This document shows positions 20,800 to 31,079 of a stretch of DNA of 58,438 nt, piece after piece; the stretch's first letter is position 1; each line of letters begins with the position of its first letter. The stretch is from Gnetum montanum. Its lineage: Eukaryota; Streptophyta; Gnetopsida; Gnetales; Gnetaceae. Under the pieces are notes generated by a model. That model was not told where the DNA came from and searched no databases. It was given only the letters and a program-made list of their open reading frames with translations. Where the stretch lies: positions 256,751-315,188 of the forward strand of contig MNCI01002748.1 of NCBI GenBank assembly GCA_015680685.1, read 5' to 3'. The position numbers and the translations under genes were made by a program.

Positions 20800-23400
20800 T
20801 CTAATCAGAGACAACATGAGTTAACATCATAATGTGGATCTAAGGTGGTGCTTAGTTTGAAGGGCTCTTAGATATGTTTTATGTAGAGAATGAGGGTGCT
20901 AGAGATACAGGGCGAAATCATATTAGGTTGTGAGGGTTTGGGAGGACTATTGGGTTAGAAAAATGGTCATTTCCTAGATTGATTGTTCAAACCACTTAGC
21001 TGGAAGGCTAGTTGTAAATTTACAGCCCTTGTAGCATTTCTTTGCTGCAGTTATGGGGGAATTTCACCATGCATGGATAGAGTAGGAAGTAACTGGGTTA
21101 AAGGTGGAGGGATGTATGTAGATAAATGTAGAGGGTGGTATGGATATGGGTGCTTTCCTCAAGTAGATGGTGAATGAGTTCGATGGTACTCTAGAGGATA
21201 ATAGTGATGTTGAAATGAGGCATGGCTTATAGAGCTTCATGCAAAAAAAGGTTGCTGAACATAGTACCCATATGGATCTAGTTGCCTATAAGTGTATTTC
21301 TCTTTCAGTGGTGGCATTCTCCATAACTGTGGTTGCTACCACTACTAGTATTTCTCATACAATTGTTGTGGAGCTCCACCTAGATAGTAAGCTTGTTGTT
21401 GCTGGTGGAACTACCTTGGATTGCCCTAAGGATAAGGCAATTGTCTAGGTTCTTACCTTCGTGCTAGTCAAGGATTTAGTGTGTACACCCCAAACTCTTG
21501 TAAGTGTGACACCATAGGACAACATCCCTTAGGATGGTCATATTAACAAATGTCACAACCAACATCATCATCGAAGTTTGTCTCCATAACTTCTTCTATT
21601 GTAGCAGCTTTTCCCTTAGCCCTTTGGTAGGCACGTTTAGCTTCTTTCTACCTCCTATGATTATGATCACCATGTAGCTCTTTGAATTATTCAAAAATAT
21701 TCATAACAGTTTGGAATTTTTCATCCAAAGAGTCCCATAATTTATCAACCTTTGTTGAAATATTAGAAATAGATTTTTAGATGAGTAAGTTTTTCTTGTT
21801 CACCACTTTGTTGAGTGGTGACTCCTTCTCATCAAAGAATTGGACCTTCATTTTTTTGATGGAATGATTCCTATTATATTCTTCTACACTTTTCTTTTTT
21901 ACAACTCACCTTCTTCTTTTGCTACCTGCTCTATCAGCCTTTGTATTTGATGGGCTCTTAGTTCAGATAGTCTCCCTTGGGCATAATCCCCAAGAGTTCT
22001 TCGAGTTTCTACTTTGGGCCCATCTATGATGTGGCAGAGTTATTCCCTCTAAGAATAACCATGGCCAAGGCATTGATGTAAAAGAGAATAATATTTACCC
22101 ATGGAAACATCCAAGGCTTCATGTATTCCCTATTTCTAGCCTTGGATTTGCCTTCTTAGATCAGATACTCTGGAGTATGCTTGGTATTTGTCATTAAATA
22201 GCTCTAGCATGGTACTCCATCTATGGATAGATTCTAGCTCCAAGGACTGGTACTAGCTTTCTACCTCTTTGATGAGTGTATTGGAGAATAGCTTCAATTT
22301 CTACCAATCATTCTCTATGTTTTTTAAGGCACAAGCACCATGAAAGGCTTGTAGATGGTTTTGTAGATCAGAGTTATATCCCTCCTCAAATCTTGGGATA
22401 TTGTTCATGTCTACATGCTTGATCTGACTATCTTTCACATGCCTAGTTGGGATCTTAACTACCTATACAGTGTTAATCATGCTTCAAGTTGCCAACAAAG
22501 GCTCATCATCATCATTATTTTGTTGTTGCCAATGATGTCCTCTGTTACCCCTTTGATTATTGTGGACATGATGATCAGTATTATTGTCTTGCTACTCACC
22601 TCCATTACAAGTGTTGCTTTTGCAACATTTTTCAGAACTAGAAGAAGAAGAAGAAGAAGAAGATGTAGATGAAGAGGGTGAATAGGAAGAAGAACTACCA
22701 CCACCATGGTATCTACCAGCTTCCCTTCAGTTGTCACAACCACAATGGTTAGGTTTATTATCATTTGGATTCTTGTCTAAGCCCCTACCTTGACTACCAT
22801 CTTTCCTTAAACCTAGTTTGTTGATAGTGGAATGTAGATTCAGGTTCACACCCCCATCACTAATAATGAGGGTTGGACAATTTTCATGTTGAGAGCCCCC
22901 AAAGAAAGGGTCCTCATTGTCCTCTTGGTTTAGCAAAGGGATTGGTGAGTCGTTTTCCCTTCACAAACTCATGTTGCTTCTCCTGGTGTTAATCTGTTCT
23001 ACATTGTGTTTTAGTGAGATGGTAGTCTCAATAGTCGTAATCATGTACACCATACTCCCCTTGAAGATCATGAATGTCTAACTTCTTAAGAGTATAAAGT
23101 AGCATCATGGGAAAGGATTGATTAGAAGGCATTATAATGTTGCCTTCCATATCAAACCATTACAGTTGTTCATCCTGATGTAGGATGAAGGTGAAATCAG
23201 GCACATACTCATCTGGATGAGTATATGCCACCTTACACTATTGAGGGAAAAATGGTTTAACATCGTCATGTCTGAGAGAAGAATAAATTTTTTAAACAAA
23301 TAGAATATCAGTATGCTTATATGATTATATTTTGTGTGAGAGTGATATTGACCTTGGGTTCGTCCAATGATGTTAATGATGTTCACTAACCCTAGATATC
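20800..23400 (-). pseudogene. GD gag polyprotein, decayed
   Basis: The N-terminal block near 23225-23150 reads YTHPDEYVPDFTFILHQDEQ on the minus strand, matching GE and GH almost exactly, followed by a stop. A Ser-rich and His-rich stretch with a (GAA)n-like run lies near 22630-22670. The gag core is at about 22400-21880 (WYQSLELE-like and GDYAQGRLSELRAHQIQ-like blocks, broken). A knuckle at 21557-21518 reads CDIC-stop-YDHPKGCCP, the group's CX2CX3HX4C spacing. A Gln/Pro-rich tail runs to about 20850. Many stops; short open frames in other phases here look fortuitous. Confidence 0.65.
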
Positions 23401-23419
23401 ATACATTTCTACAAAAAGA

Positions 23420-23440
23420 GTCCCTAGAAATAGTGCTAAT
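23420..23440 (-). other. GD primer binding site (very degenerate)
   Basis: The minus strand reads TTAGCACTATTTCTAGGGAC after the LTR, at the position and with the partial sequence of the tRNA-Asp site. Confidence 0.55.
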
Positions 23441-24315
23441 GATGAGTAGTGAAAGGTACCCCTACATTCAACCATACAAATCACAAAGTGTTCACACACA
23501 ATCCAGTCAGATTCCATGGACTCTATAGTTTTCTAGTGCACTAGTTCTCTAAGAAGTGAACTGGGTGTTGAGAACATTTGTTGTCTTCCCAACTACACTT
23601 GTCAAGCTCAAGGATGTGGTTTAAGTGTAATTGAGGTACATTATTTTTATCATTTTATGTTTTATGGTTTTAGTACTTGAAATAGATAGGATAAGAAATA
23701 AGGTAATTTAATGTCTACTTTAATCTAATTGACTAACTATTGTGTAACTAGTCCTAACATAAGTATCTAATCCCACTTTTCGTACACATCCTGAACACAT
23801 ATAATGTTGCTAGATTACCAAGCGTTAAGTGCTGTTGGGATTACCAAATGTTATACGCATGCTTAAAGCATTTGTACTTATGTGTTTACTTAATTGCTAT
23901 TTATCTTATCTTGCTTAATTACTTAATTAGCTTAATTACTGAGGGACATTGAATAAATGACTAAAATCAGTAAATTCATGAATAAAATATTTAAGCTATC
24001 CAAAATGTTGCAAGGTTTATCAAGAAGCTTGTCTTTATATCCACACACACTATTGTGCTTAGGTACAACAATGCTTGAATAAAGATTCACACACTCAATG
24101 ACTCTTGTTGTAGGCACTCGAGAAAATATTCTAACTTTTAAATGAAAGAACTGCAAGAGGTTCACTACAACTATGATAGAATGATGCCTAAACATGATGG
24201 GTTGGCACATATTTATAGGCAAGAATAGACCCTGTGTCAATGAGGCCACATCAACGCATGAAATGATGTGTTGACGAGGCCTAGTTGACAAGGCCTAGTG
24301 AATGAGGGCTCATCA
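23441..24315 (-). repeat. GD 5' LTR (875 bp)
   Basis: Bounded by TGATGAG (23441) and CTCATCA (24315). On the plus strand TTGAC occurs at 24271 and 24285, and TCAA at 24237 and 24251: two 14-bp steps. TATAAATA on the minus strand starts at 24217, 24 bp from the ATTGAC starting at 24241. There is no GATATC cluster. Confidence 0.83.
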
Positions 24316-24389
24316 ACATGGCCAATCTACGATTCATAAAAAATGAATAATTATGGGATTAAAGAATGTAAATTGAAAAGCTTTAGTAC

Positions 24390-25510
24390 TTCCCTCATCT
24401 AAATAATCTATGTGTAGTAGTGTAAGGATGCAAAAATTTCTACTTCAGTTGAAGATAATGCTACAGAGTTCTACTTTTTACTTAGTCATGATACTAATCT
24501 ATTACCAAGAAAATGATAGTTTTCACTGGTATATTTTCAATCATCTCTATTACTTACCCAATTTTCATCTATAAATTCTTGTAATTCAAAACTTCTATTT
24601 TTTGGATATCATATCCCATAATTAGTTGTGCCTTTTAGATATCATAAAATTCTTTTAGCTATAGTCAAGTGTGATTCTTTTAGTTCTAATTGATATCTAG
24701 ATATTAGGCCTACTACAAAAGCTATATCTTGCCTAATAACTATATCATAATGCAATCTTTCCACAATAGATCTATATAGTGTGACATTAATGGTTTTTTC
24801 ATCTTCATCCTTACAAAGGTGTACATCTATGCTAAAAGGAGTTTTACAATTTTTAGCTTCTATCATGCTAAAATTCTTGAGCATTTATTGAACATATTTT
24901 ATCTAAAAAATAAAGGTTCCATCCCTAAGCTATTGAATATGTAGACCCAAAAAATGAGATAGCTCCTCTATCATAGACATTTTAAACTTTGATTTCATAG
25001 CTTTAGCAAATTTTGCCTAAACTTAAGCTTGTTCCTCCAAACATTATGTTGTCAACATAAATCTAAGCAACTAAGATCCTTGTATTATCCTTTTTAATAT
25101 AAAGGGTACTGTCTAGAGGAGCTTTAAAATATCCATTTTCAACTAAATGTGAATCAAGCTTAGCATACCACATCCTAGGGGCTTATTTTAAGTCGTATAA
25201 AACTTTGTGTAGTTGATACATGTGATTTGGCATTTCAACATCAATAAATCCTTCTAGTTGTGTTATATACATTATCTCTTCTATTTATCCATTTGGAAAT
25301 GATGATTTCACATCCATTTTGTAGAGTTTAAATCCTTGATAAACTACAACAACTAAGAGCATTCTAATAGATTCCAATCTTGCAATTGGAGAAAATGTAT
25401 CTTGATAATCAAGTCCCTCTATTTGAGCAAAGCCTTTTGCTACTAATATTTCCTTATTTAGGTTACTCCACCATGCCCACTCAACTTGTTTGTAAAGACC
25501 CACTTAGTTC
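24390..25510 (-). pseudogene. Copia reverse transcriptase and RNase H, decayed
   Basis: RT starts with LVAKGFAQIEGLDYQDTFSPIARLESIR (split here: VAKGFAQIEGLDYQDTFSP, then IARLESIRMLL) in 25503-25285, then KMDVKSSFPNG. The polymerase box near 25060-25030 reads IYVDNIMFGG, so the second Asp of YVDD is N. The connection is open at 24884-24642 with RLHYDIVIRQDIAF and ESHLTIAKRIL. RNase H at about 24600-24415 shows YTSENYHFLGN and NSVALSSTEVE with stops between. Inactive as read. Confidence 0.83.
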
Positions 25511-25598
25511 TAATGATATTAGCTCCTTTGGGCTATGAGACTACCTCCAAAGTATCATTCTTTATAACTTGCTTTATCTCTTCATCCATGGCCTTCTT

Positions 25599-26640
25599 CT
25601 AGTTCTCACTTCCAAGAGCTTTCCTAATTGTTAGAAGAATGGAAAAAACAAGACAACATACTAATAATCCATGTTCTTTTATTTCTACTCTATTACTCCT
25701 TGTCCTTTTCCTAAGAGATGTCCTAAGGATACCTATGATGGATCTAAATGTATGTGTTCTTCTCCTTAGGCCATCATCAATTTCTTTTTCATTTGCATTC
25801 ATACATTTCTCATCCAGATTGTTAGTATCTTCTAATAATTCATGAATCCTAAGATGAGATGTTTTAACAATCTTTAATGTTTCTAAATTTAAGCAATGAT
25901 AAGATTTTGAATAACTACAATATCTAATAAACAAACCATCTTCACAATGGCTATCAAGCTTGTCAACATCATCTTAATTCTTAATATAACACTTACTACC
26001 AAAAATTTTAAAATATTGAACATTAGTCATTTTATCATATGAAATTTGATAAGGAGTCTTATCATTATCAACTCTTACCAAATATCTATTGATGATATAC
26101 ATAGTTGTTCTTGCTATCTTATTCCATAGGTACTTTGGTACATTATTCTCATTCATCATTGATATAATCATATGAAGTATAGTTCTATTTTTTCATAAGA
26201 AAACACCATTTTACTTAGGTGTTCTAGTTGATGAGAATTGTCTCTTGATACTTGAATCTCTACATAGCTCATAAAATTCATTTGAGATAAACTCACCTCC
26301 ATTGTCAGTCATAATAGCTTTCATTTTAAGCCCTTTTTCAATTTCAACAATACTTTTAAAACTCTTAAAATGTTTAAATGCATCAAAAAAATTTTGAATA
26401 CATGTTAGCCATGACATTCTAGTATAATCATTAACAATAAGAAAGAAATATTTATTGTCATTGAAGCCAACTATATTGAAAAGTCTATAGACATTCATAT
26501 GTAGTAATTCAAGCTCATTATTACAATGAAAATTCACTACCTTAAAGGTAGCTCTAGTTTTCTTACCATGTTGGCATGTAGAACATACCTCTTCCAAATG
26601 ACTCACCTAAGGAATACCTTTAATGCTTTGAGCCTTGATG
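25599..26640 (-). pseudogene. Copia integrase, decayed
   Basis: 26606-26211 is open and holds the zinc-finger end CSTCQHGKKT, the first core block IVNDYTRMSW and the second TDNGGEFIS, so two acidic catalytic residues are present; RQFSSTRTPK precedes the third. 26171-25974 continues with NNVPKYLWNKI and TPYQISYDK. 25934-25599 covers the usual variable link to RT. Frame changes separate these parts. Confidence 0.83.
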
Positions 26641-27499
26641 AAAGCTTGTACATTTTCTGAGCTTAAGTATTCTAGTTGTTTATGACATAACCTACTCCTA
26701 CTTATCTTATAAATAACAATTAGAAATTAAGCTACTCATTTATAGAATACAAATTATTTTGTGCTTGAGTCACATAAGCTTTAAAATCCTTTACTTTATC
26801 TAATATAAATTTCTCATTCATGAAGCAAACATTATAACCTTCTCTTGAAAATTGTCCTAAGATTAACAAATTATAATGTAAGTCATAAAAAAAATATTAC
26901 AAAATTTAAGAAAATTATTATGAATTTTAACTAAGCCAATACCTCTTACCATAGTTTTACCTTTATTACTAAAGCTTACTTACCTCCATTAAAGGATTTT
27001 AGTATGATAAACTTTGATATATCATTAGTCATAAGTTGAGAGTACCCATTGTTAGGAAACCATGTCTCTAGGATGCAAGAGCTCTTCTATTGATTATTCT
27101 CCAAACTTGTTGTTTTATTCTATTATTTATTGAAAAGTTATTAGTAGCATGGGTATAATGCATATTTTTTATTAGTAGCATGGTTCTACAATTTCTTTCT
27201 TTATGACCTAGCATTCCACAATATGGTTGGAAAAAATTAGTTGTCATTCTTGGGTTTTCTATTGATTGGAATTCTTAGAGTAGGAAAAATTCTCTTGCCT
27301 ATTTGTGAGCTGACAATTTATGATTGTGGAGGCTATGTTTGGACATTTATCTTCTAGGTTGATATTTTTATTGAGGGTGACCTTTTTAAGGATCCAAACT
27401 CATAGCCAAGACCTCTCTTGTCATTTCTTGATTGTCCATTGTTGATAATATTCTTGAGTTATTCTGAGCTATAGTGAACCAACTGAATAAATCAAATGT

Positions 27500-28840
27500 G
27501 ACTTGAGTAACCTTATCTTTCATATCCTTCTTTAGAAACATCACCTTCTCTTTTAGATTTAAATTTCTTGTTTGGCTGATTCTTATAGCTCTTGATTTCT
27601 TGCTCTCTTTCTTTTAAAATCTTATTTAATTTTTTGTTAACTTTTACCACCATCTCCAATTGCTCCATTAGCCCTTATATATCAATGTCCTTAGTTTCTT
27701 CATATTTAGTTTTAGCTATGTCTAATGTGTTTGGTCCATCTTCATCTTCACTTAAACTTGTAGTCTCAATAGTAGTAGAAGTTTCTTGCTCATTTGGGTT
27801 AGTATATATAAGGCTTTGAAAATCATAATCTAAATCATAATCTTTAATTATGGTTGAAAATTAAAAGAAGTCTTATGTAATAATATCAATATCATTAGTT
27901 ATTATATTGACATAACCAAAGTGAGCAAAAGAATTTTCTTCAACATCCTTGATTTCTATAGTAATTTTTAAATGCTCTAATTGATTGGTAACCTAAATTT
28001 TTTTATTTTCTTCATCTTTTTTCTTCTTTGGACACTTAGCAATCATATGGTTACCTAAATTTTTTTATTTTCTTCATCTTTTTTCTTCTTTGGACACTTA
28101 GCAATCATATGATTTATTTTACCATAATAATAACAAGAAAAATATTTTGTTATCTTCTTAGGAGAAATCTTCTTATTAGAATCTGAATCTAATGTTGATG
28201 GTTCTTACTTATATTCAATTTTTTTAGCTTCATCTATGAAGCCAATTTGCTCCTTTTTCTAGAAATAGTAGCTTATTCTTTCCTAATTTCAAAGATTGAA
28301 AGAAAACTATAGAGCTCAACTGCTATTAATTTAAAGAGATATTTTGATACTTCTATGGAAGAGACCTTTGCTTCAAATATACTAGGTAAAATAGATAAAA
28401 TTTTCTAGAAGATTATATCATGAAACTATGCTTCACCAATCATAGTAATCACACTAATAACTTCATCTATTCAATTGAAGAAATTGATGATATTTTCTTT
28501 CTCTTCCATTCTCAAAGCATTGAAAGGTGTTCTTAAAGTTAGTAGTTTAGACTTCATTACTTTATCATCTCCTTCATAAATAACTTAAATATGATTCCAC
28601 ATTTTTTTAGCTAATTGAAGATGCATAACTTCATATACACTAATCTATCCAAGCCACAAACCAAAGTGTTCATAGCTTACGCATCATGCACAACATTGTT
28701 GGTTCCTCCACTAATTACCTTCCAGGTATCATCACCATGCTTTAGAAGATATGTCTTCATATCTGAGCCATTGAATCATGTATCTTTATTTAATGGCAAG
28801 TCTTGATTCTATGTCATATCCAAGATGATGAAAAGTACAA
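27500..28840 (-). pseudogene. Copia gag region, decayed
   Basis: Located between PBS and integrase. A degenerate zinc knuckle near 28140-28080 reads CYYYGKINHMIAKCPKKKK: the second Cys is Y and the usual Gly before His is N. A 62-bp tandem duplication (27991-28114) copies the end of the knuckle; 62 is not a multiple of three, so it breaks the frame. No long open frame remains. Confidence 0.6.
27991..28114. repeat. 62-bp tandem duplication in copia gag
   Basis: Units 27991-28052 and 28053-28114 are almost identical, starting ACCTAAATTT and ending near AATCATATG. Near-identity suggests it is younger than the general decay around it. Confidence 0.88.
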
Positions 28841-28868
28841 CATGGACTATTAAGTTAAGAGGTGTTGA

Positions 28869-28884
28869 CTAGGCTTTGATACCA
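28869..28884 (-). other. Copia primer binding site (tRNA-Met type)
   Basis: The minus strand reads TTGGTATCAAAGCCTA, one mismatch from the initiator tRNA-Met complement TGGTATCAGAGC. Confidence 0.75.
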
Positions 28885-30608
28885 AATATTATTTCCTAGA
28901 TGTAGCTAAAGGCATCAAGAGGGAAGATGAATCAAGGCCTTATAAAAATCTAGTCAAACAGAGACCGTTAGAAATACCAGTAAAAGGTCCCAAAAAAATA
29001 ATTTAGAAAATAGAACACCTATGCAAAAAATAGTAAAAATACATTGAGCTTTTAAGGTGGTTTGGTTGCTAGATTGGTCAACCTACCTCTAACATAAAAC
29101 TCTCCCTAGATCCTAGGGGTAGAGTAATTTATTAATCAAATAAAATTACAAGGCTTCATTTATAATCTTGGTCTAAGCACAACCACTAGGCTCAAAGTCA
29201 CATAAATTCTCTTTCATAGAACAGAGGAAGGAAAATACTATGCCTTGTTTTAACACAAACACTTAAGAGTTAACAAGCTTTCTGAGAAAAAGAAAATAGA
29301 GCTTTTACAAAGAAGAGATAGAGAGAGATATTAAGAAGAAGAGAAGAATCATAAAAGAAGAAATTCTAGTTCAAGTATAAGGCCAAAACTAGAATCACAA
29401 AGCTAAGCCACAGAGCTTTAATTTATAGCCAATATTTCTTTTAGCCATTTTTAGAGTCATTCTTCAACCCATTACTAACATGCTAGAGAAGTGTAAGAAG
29501 TGGTAAGTTATAATTGTTACCACTCCATTGGGAGAGTAGTGGAAGAAGACGAAGCTACATCCATTACATCTTAGCTTTCATTATTGCATTTGTTATGAGC
29601 TTAAGGTGAGCATTAAAAGCCTAGTAGAGGAGGAAAAAATCTATCATTTCATTTTTGGCACAAATGGTTCTTTCAATTCCTATGGAAATAACAAGGTCTA
29701 CTTATATTAGAGGTAACAAATCTTTAAAATTCAACTAAAAAGTTCTCTCTTTTCATTAATGATGTTCAACTTGCTTTATAGTAGTACAAACTCTAGCTTT
29801 TTGTAATAATATTTCTTTTTAGTATAACCTTATAGTGCCTATTTTATTTCTATTGATGTGGAATTGTTTTTCTTTTTATTGTAGCTCATATAGAATTAAA
29901 ATCTAGTTCTAAATTATTTCTAACTTTAAGAAAGCTATTAAAGGAAACTTATATTCTTCACTATGAGCTTTTCTTCTTCTTAGGCTAACATGGTAATGAG
30001 AAAATATGAAGCTTTTTGATTCTTATGGCTTTCTACATTTTTTTTATATATAGAAAAATAGGCTTTATTGTGTGTGTGATACAAGAGCTAACATGACAAA
30101 GCTATTTTGGAAGGGCTTTGTAGAACCAAAAATTAGTTCTTAAGATTGATTCTACAAGGTGATGTGACAAGGCACTCAATAGAACTAAAAATTGGCTTTG
30201 AAACTTTTCTGATAAAAGATGAGCTTTTCATCCAAGCTTACATGTGTGGAGAAAAAATGCTGATGTGGTAGAATTATTTTTACCAAGGTTTCATAAAACT
30301 AAGAACTAGTTCTAGAGCTGATTCTAAATAAGAGCTTATTTCCAAAGTTGACATGGTAGACCTGATTGGACAAGCCCTTTGTAGAACCAAAAATGACTCA
30401 ACAATCTAGTTCTATTTAGTGCTTATTTCTAGGCTAACATGGGAAGAGCTATTTCTTGCTTCTTTGTAGAATTAAAATATGGTTCTATGATTTGTTTCTA
30501 CATGCAATGCCAAATTAAAAATTCTATTATGCACATGTTCTAAAAACTATTTAAGGTCAGCCCCACTAAGTCCTATTAAAAAGAAAAGAAAGTTGACATG
30601 ATTGACAC
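28885..30608. other. AT-rich region; possible copia LTR remnant with degenerate repeats
   Basis: It lies where the copia 5' LTR should be, but no TG...CA boundary or second copy is visible in the window. 30114-30517 holds a degenerate tandem repeat (separate entry). No gene seen. Confidence 0.4.
30114..30517. repeat. Degenerate tandem repeat, about five units of 60-105 bp
   Basis: Units begin near 30114, 30172, 30272, 30376 and 30460. Each has a TAGAAC(C/T)AAAAAT-like start, a GGTTCT or AGTTCT block and often GAGCTTATTTC followed by G(C/T)TRACATGG. Confidence 0.55.
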
Positions 30609-30939
30609 AGATGCATAGTTCAGGGTGTGTACGGTAAGTCGGAACAGATGCTGATGCTTGTTAATTTAGACTTAGGACATTAGTTAGAGTTAGCTAGTTT
30701 CTCAACCCTTTGCTCTTAGTATAGAAGACATAAAACCATAAAAGACCAAAAAAATATTATACCTCAGACTTACTTAACCATACACCATGACAACAACAAG
30801 TAAGTCTGGGAAGACAACGAATGATTAACCGCAAGTGTTCCATTGGGTGTTTAGGCATTTAGTCTATGGATTTCGACCAGATCGTGCGTGCTATGCTTGT
30901 TTCATATGGTTGAGTGTAGGGGTACCTTGCCACTCATCA
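30609..30939 (+). repeat. GE 5' LTR, 5'-truncated (last 331 bp)
   Basis: From GCATAGTTCAGGGTGTGT onward it matches 36991-37320 of the 3' LTR closely and ends CTCATCA before the PBS. The U3, R and first part of U5 are missing. Confidence 0.85.
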
Positions 30940-30957
30940 TTGGCGCCGTTGCCAAGG
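30940..30957 (+). other. GE primer binding site (tRNA-Asp)
   Basis: TTGGCGCCGTTGCCAAGGAC follows the LTR; the first 13 bases TGGCGCCGTTGCC match the tRNA-Asp complement exactly. Confidence 0.85.
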
Positions 30958-31079
30958 ACTAATTGTTTGTGCGCTGAATAGAACATAAGGGATATACTCA
31001 CATCATTGTGAGCCTTAAGGAATCTTCGAGTTAATCAAGAAAAAATTTATATAATGGTAAATTTAGCACACCGATAAAA

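Larger units (their letters stand above)
20531..24315 (-). mobile_element. GD: 5' part of an Athila-like Ty3/gypsy element
   Basis: Minus-strand order: LTR 24315-23441, degenerate PBS, gag, protease fragment ending near 20531. The rest of pol and the 3' LTR are missing. Its LTR belongs to the subfamily of GG, with a U3 of TTGAC-type half-sites rather than GATATC. It abuts copia RNase H sequence at 24316. Confidence 0.78.
24316..28890 (-). mobile_element. Decayed Ty1/copia retrotransposon
   Basis: Minus-strand order: tRNA-Met PBS (28884-28869), gag, integrase, RT, RNase H. This order (integrase before RT) defines the copia superfamily. The 3' end is cut at 24315 by the GD LTR, and no matching LTR pair is identifiable. 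All parts carry frameshifts and stops. Confidence 0.85.

Noticed and set aside
22477-22764. Leucine- and isoleucine-rich frame suggesting a membrane protein
   Set aside because: It is the antisense or off-phase reading of the Ser/Glu-rich repeat part of GD gag.
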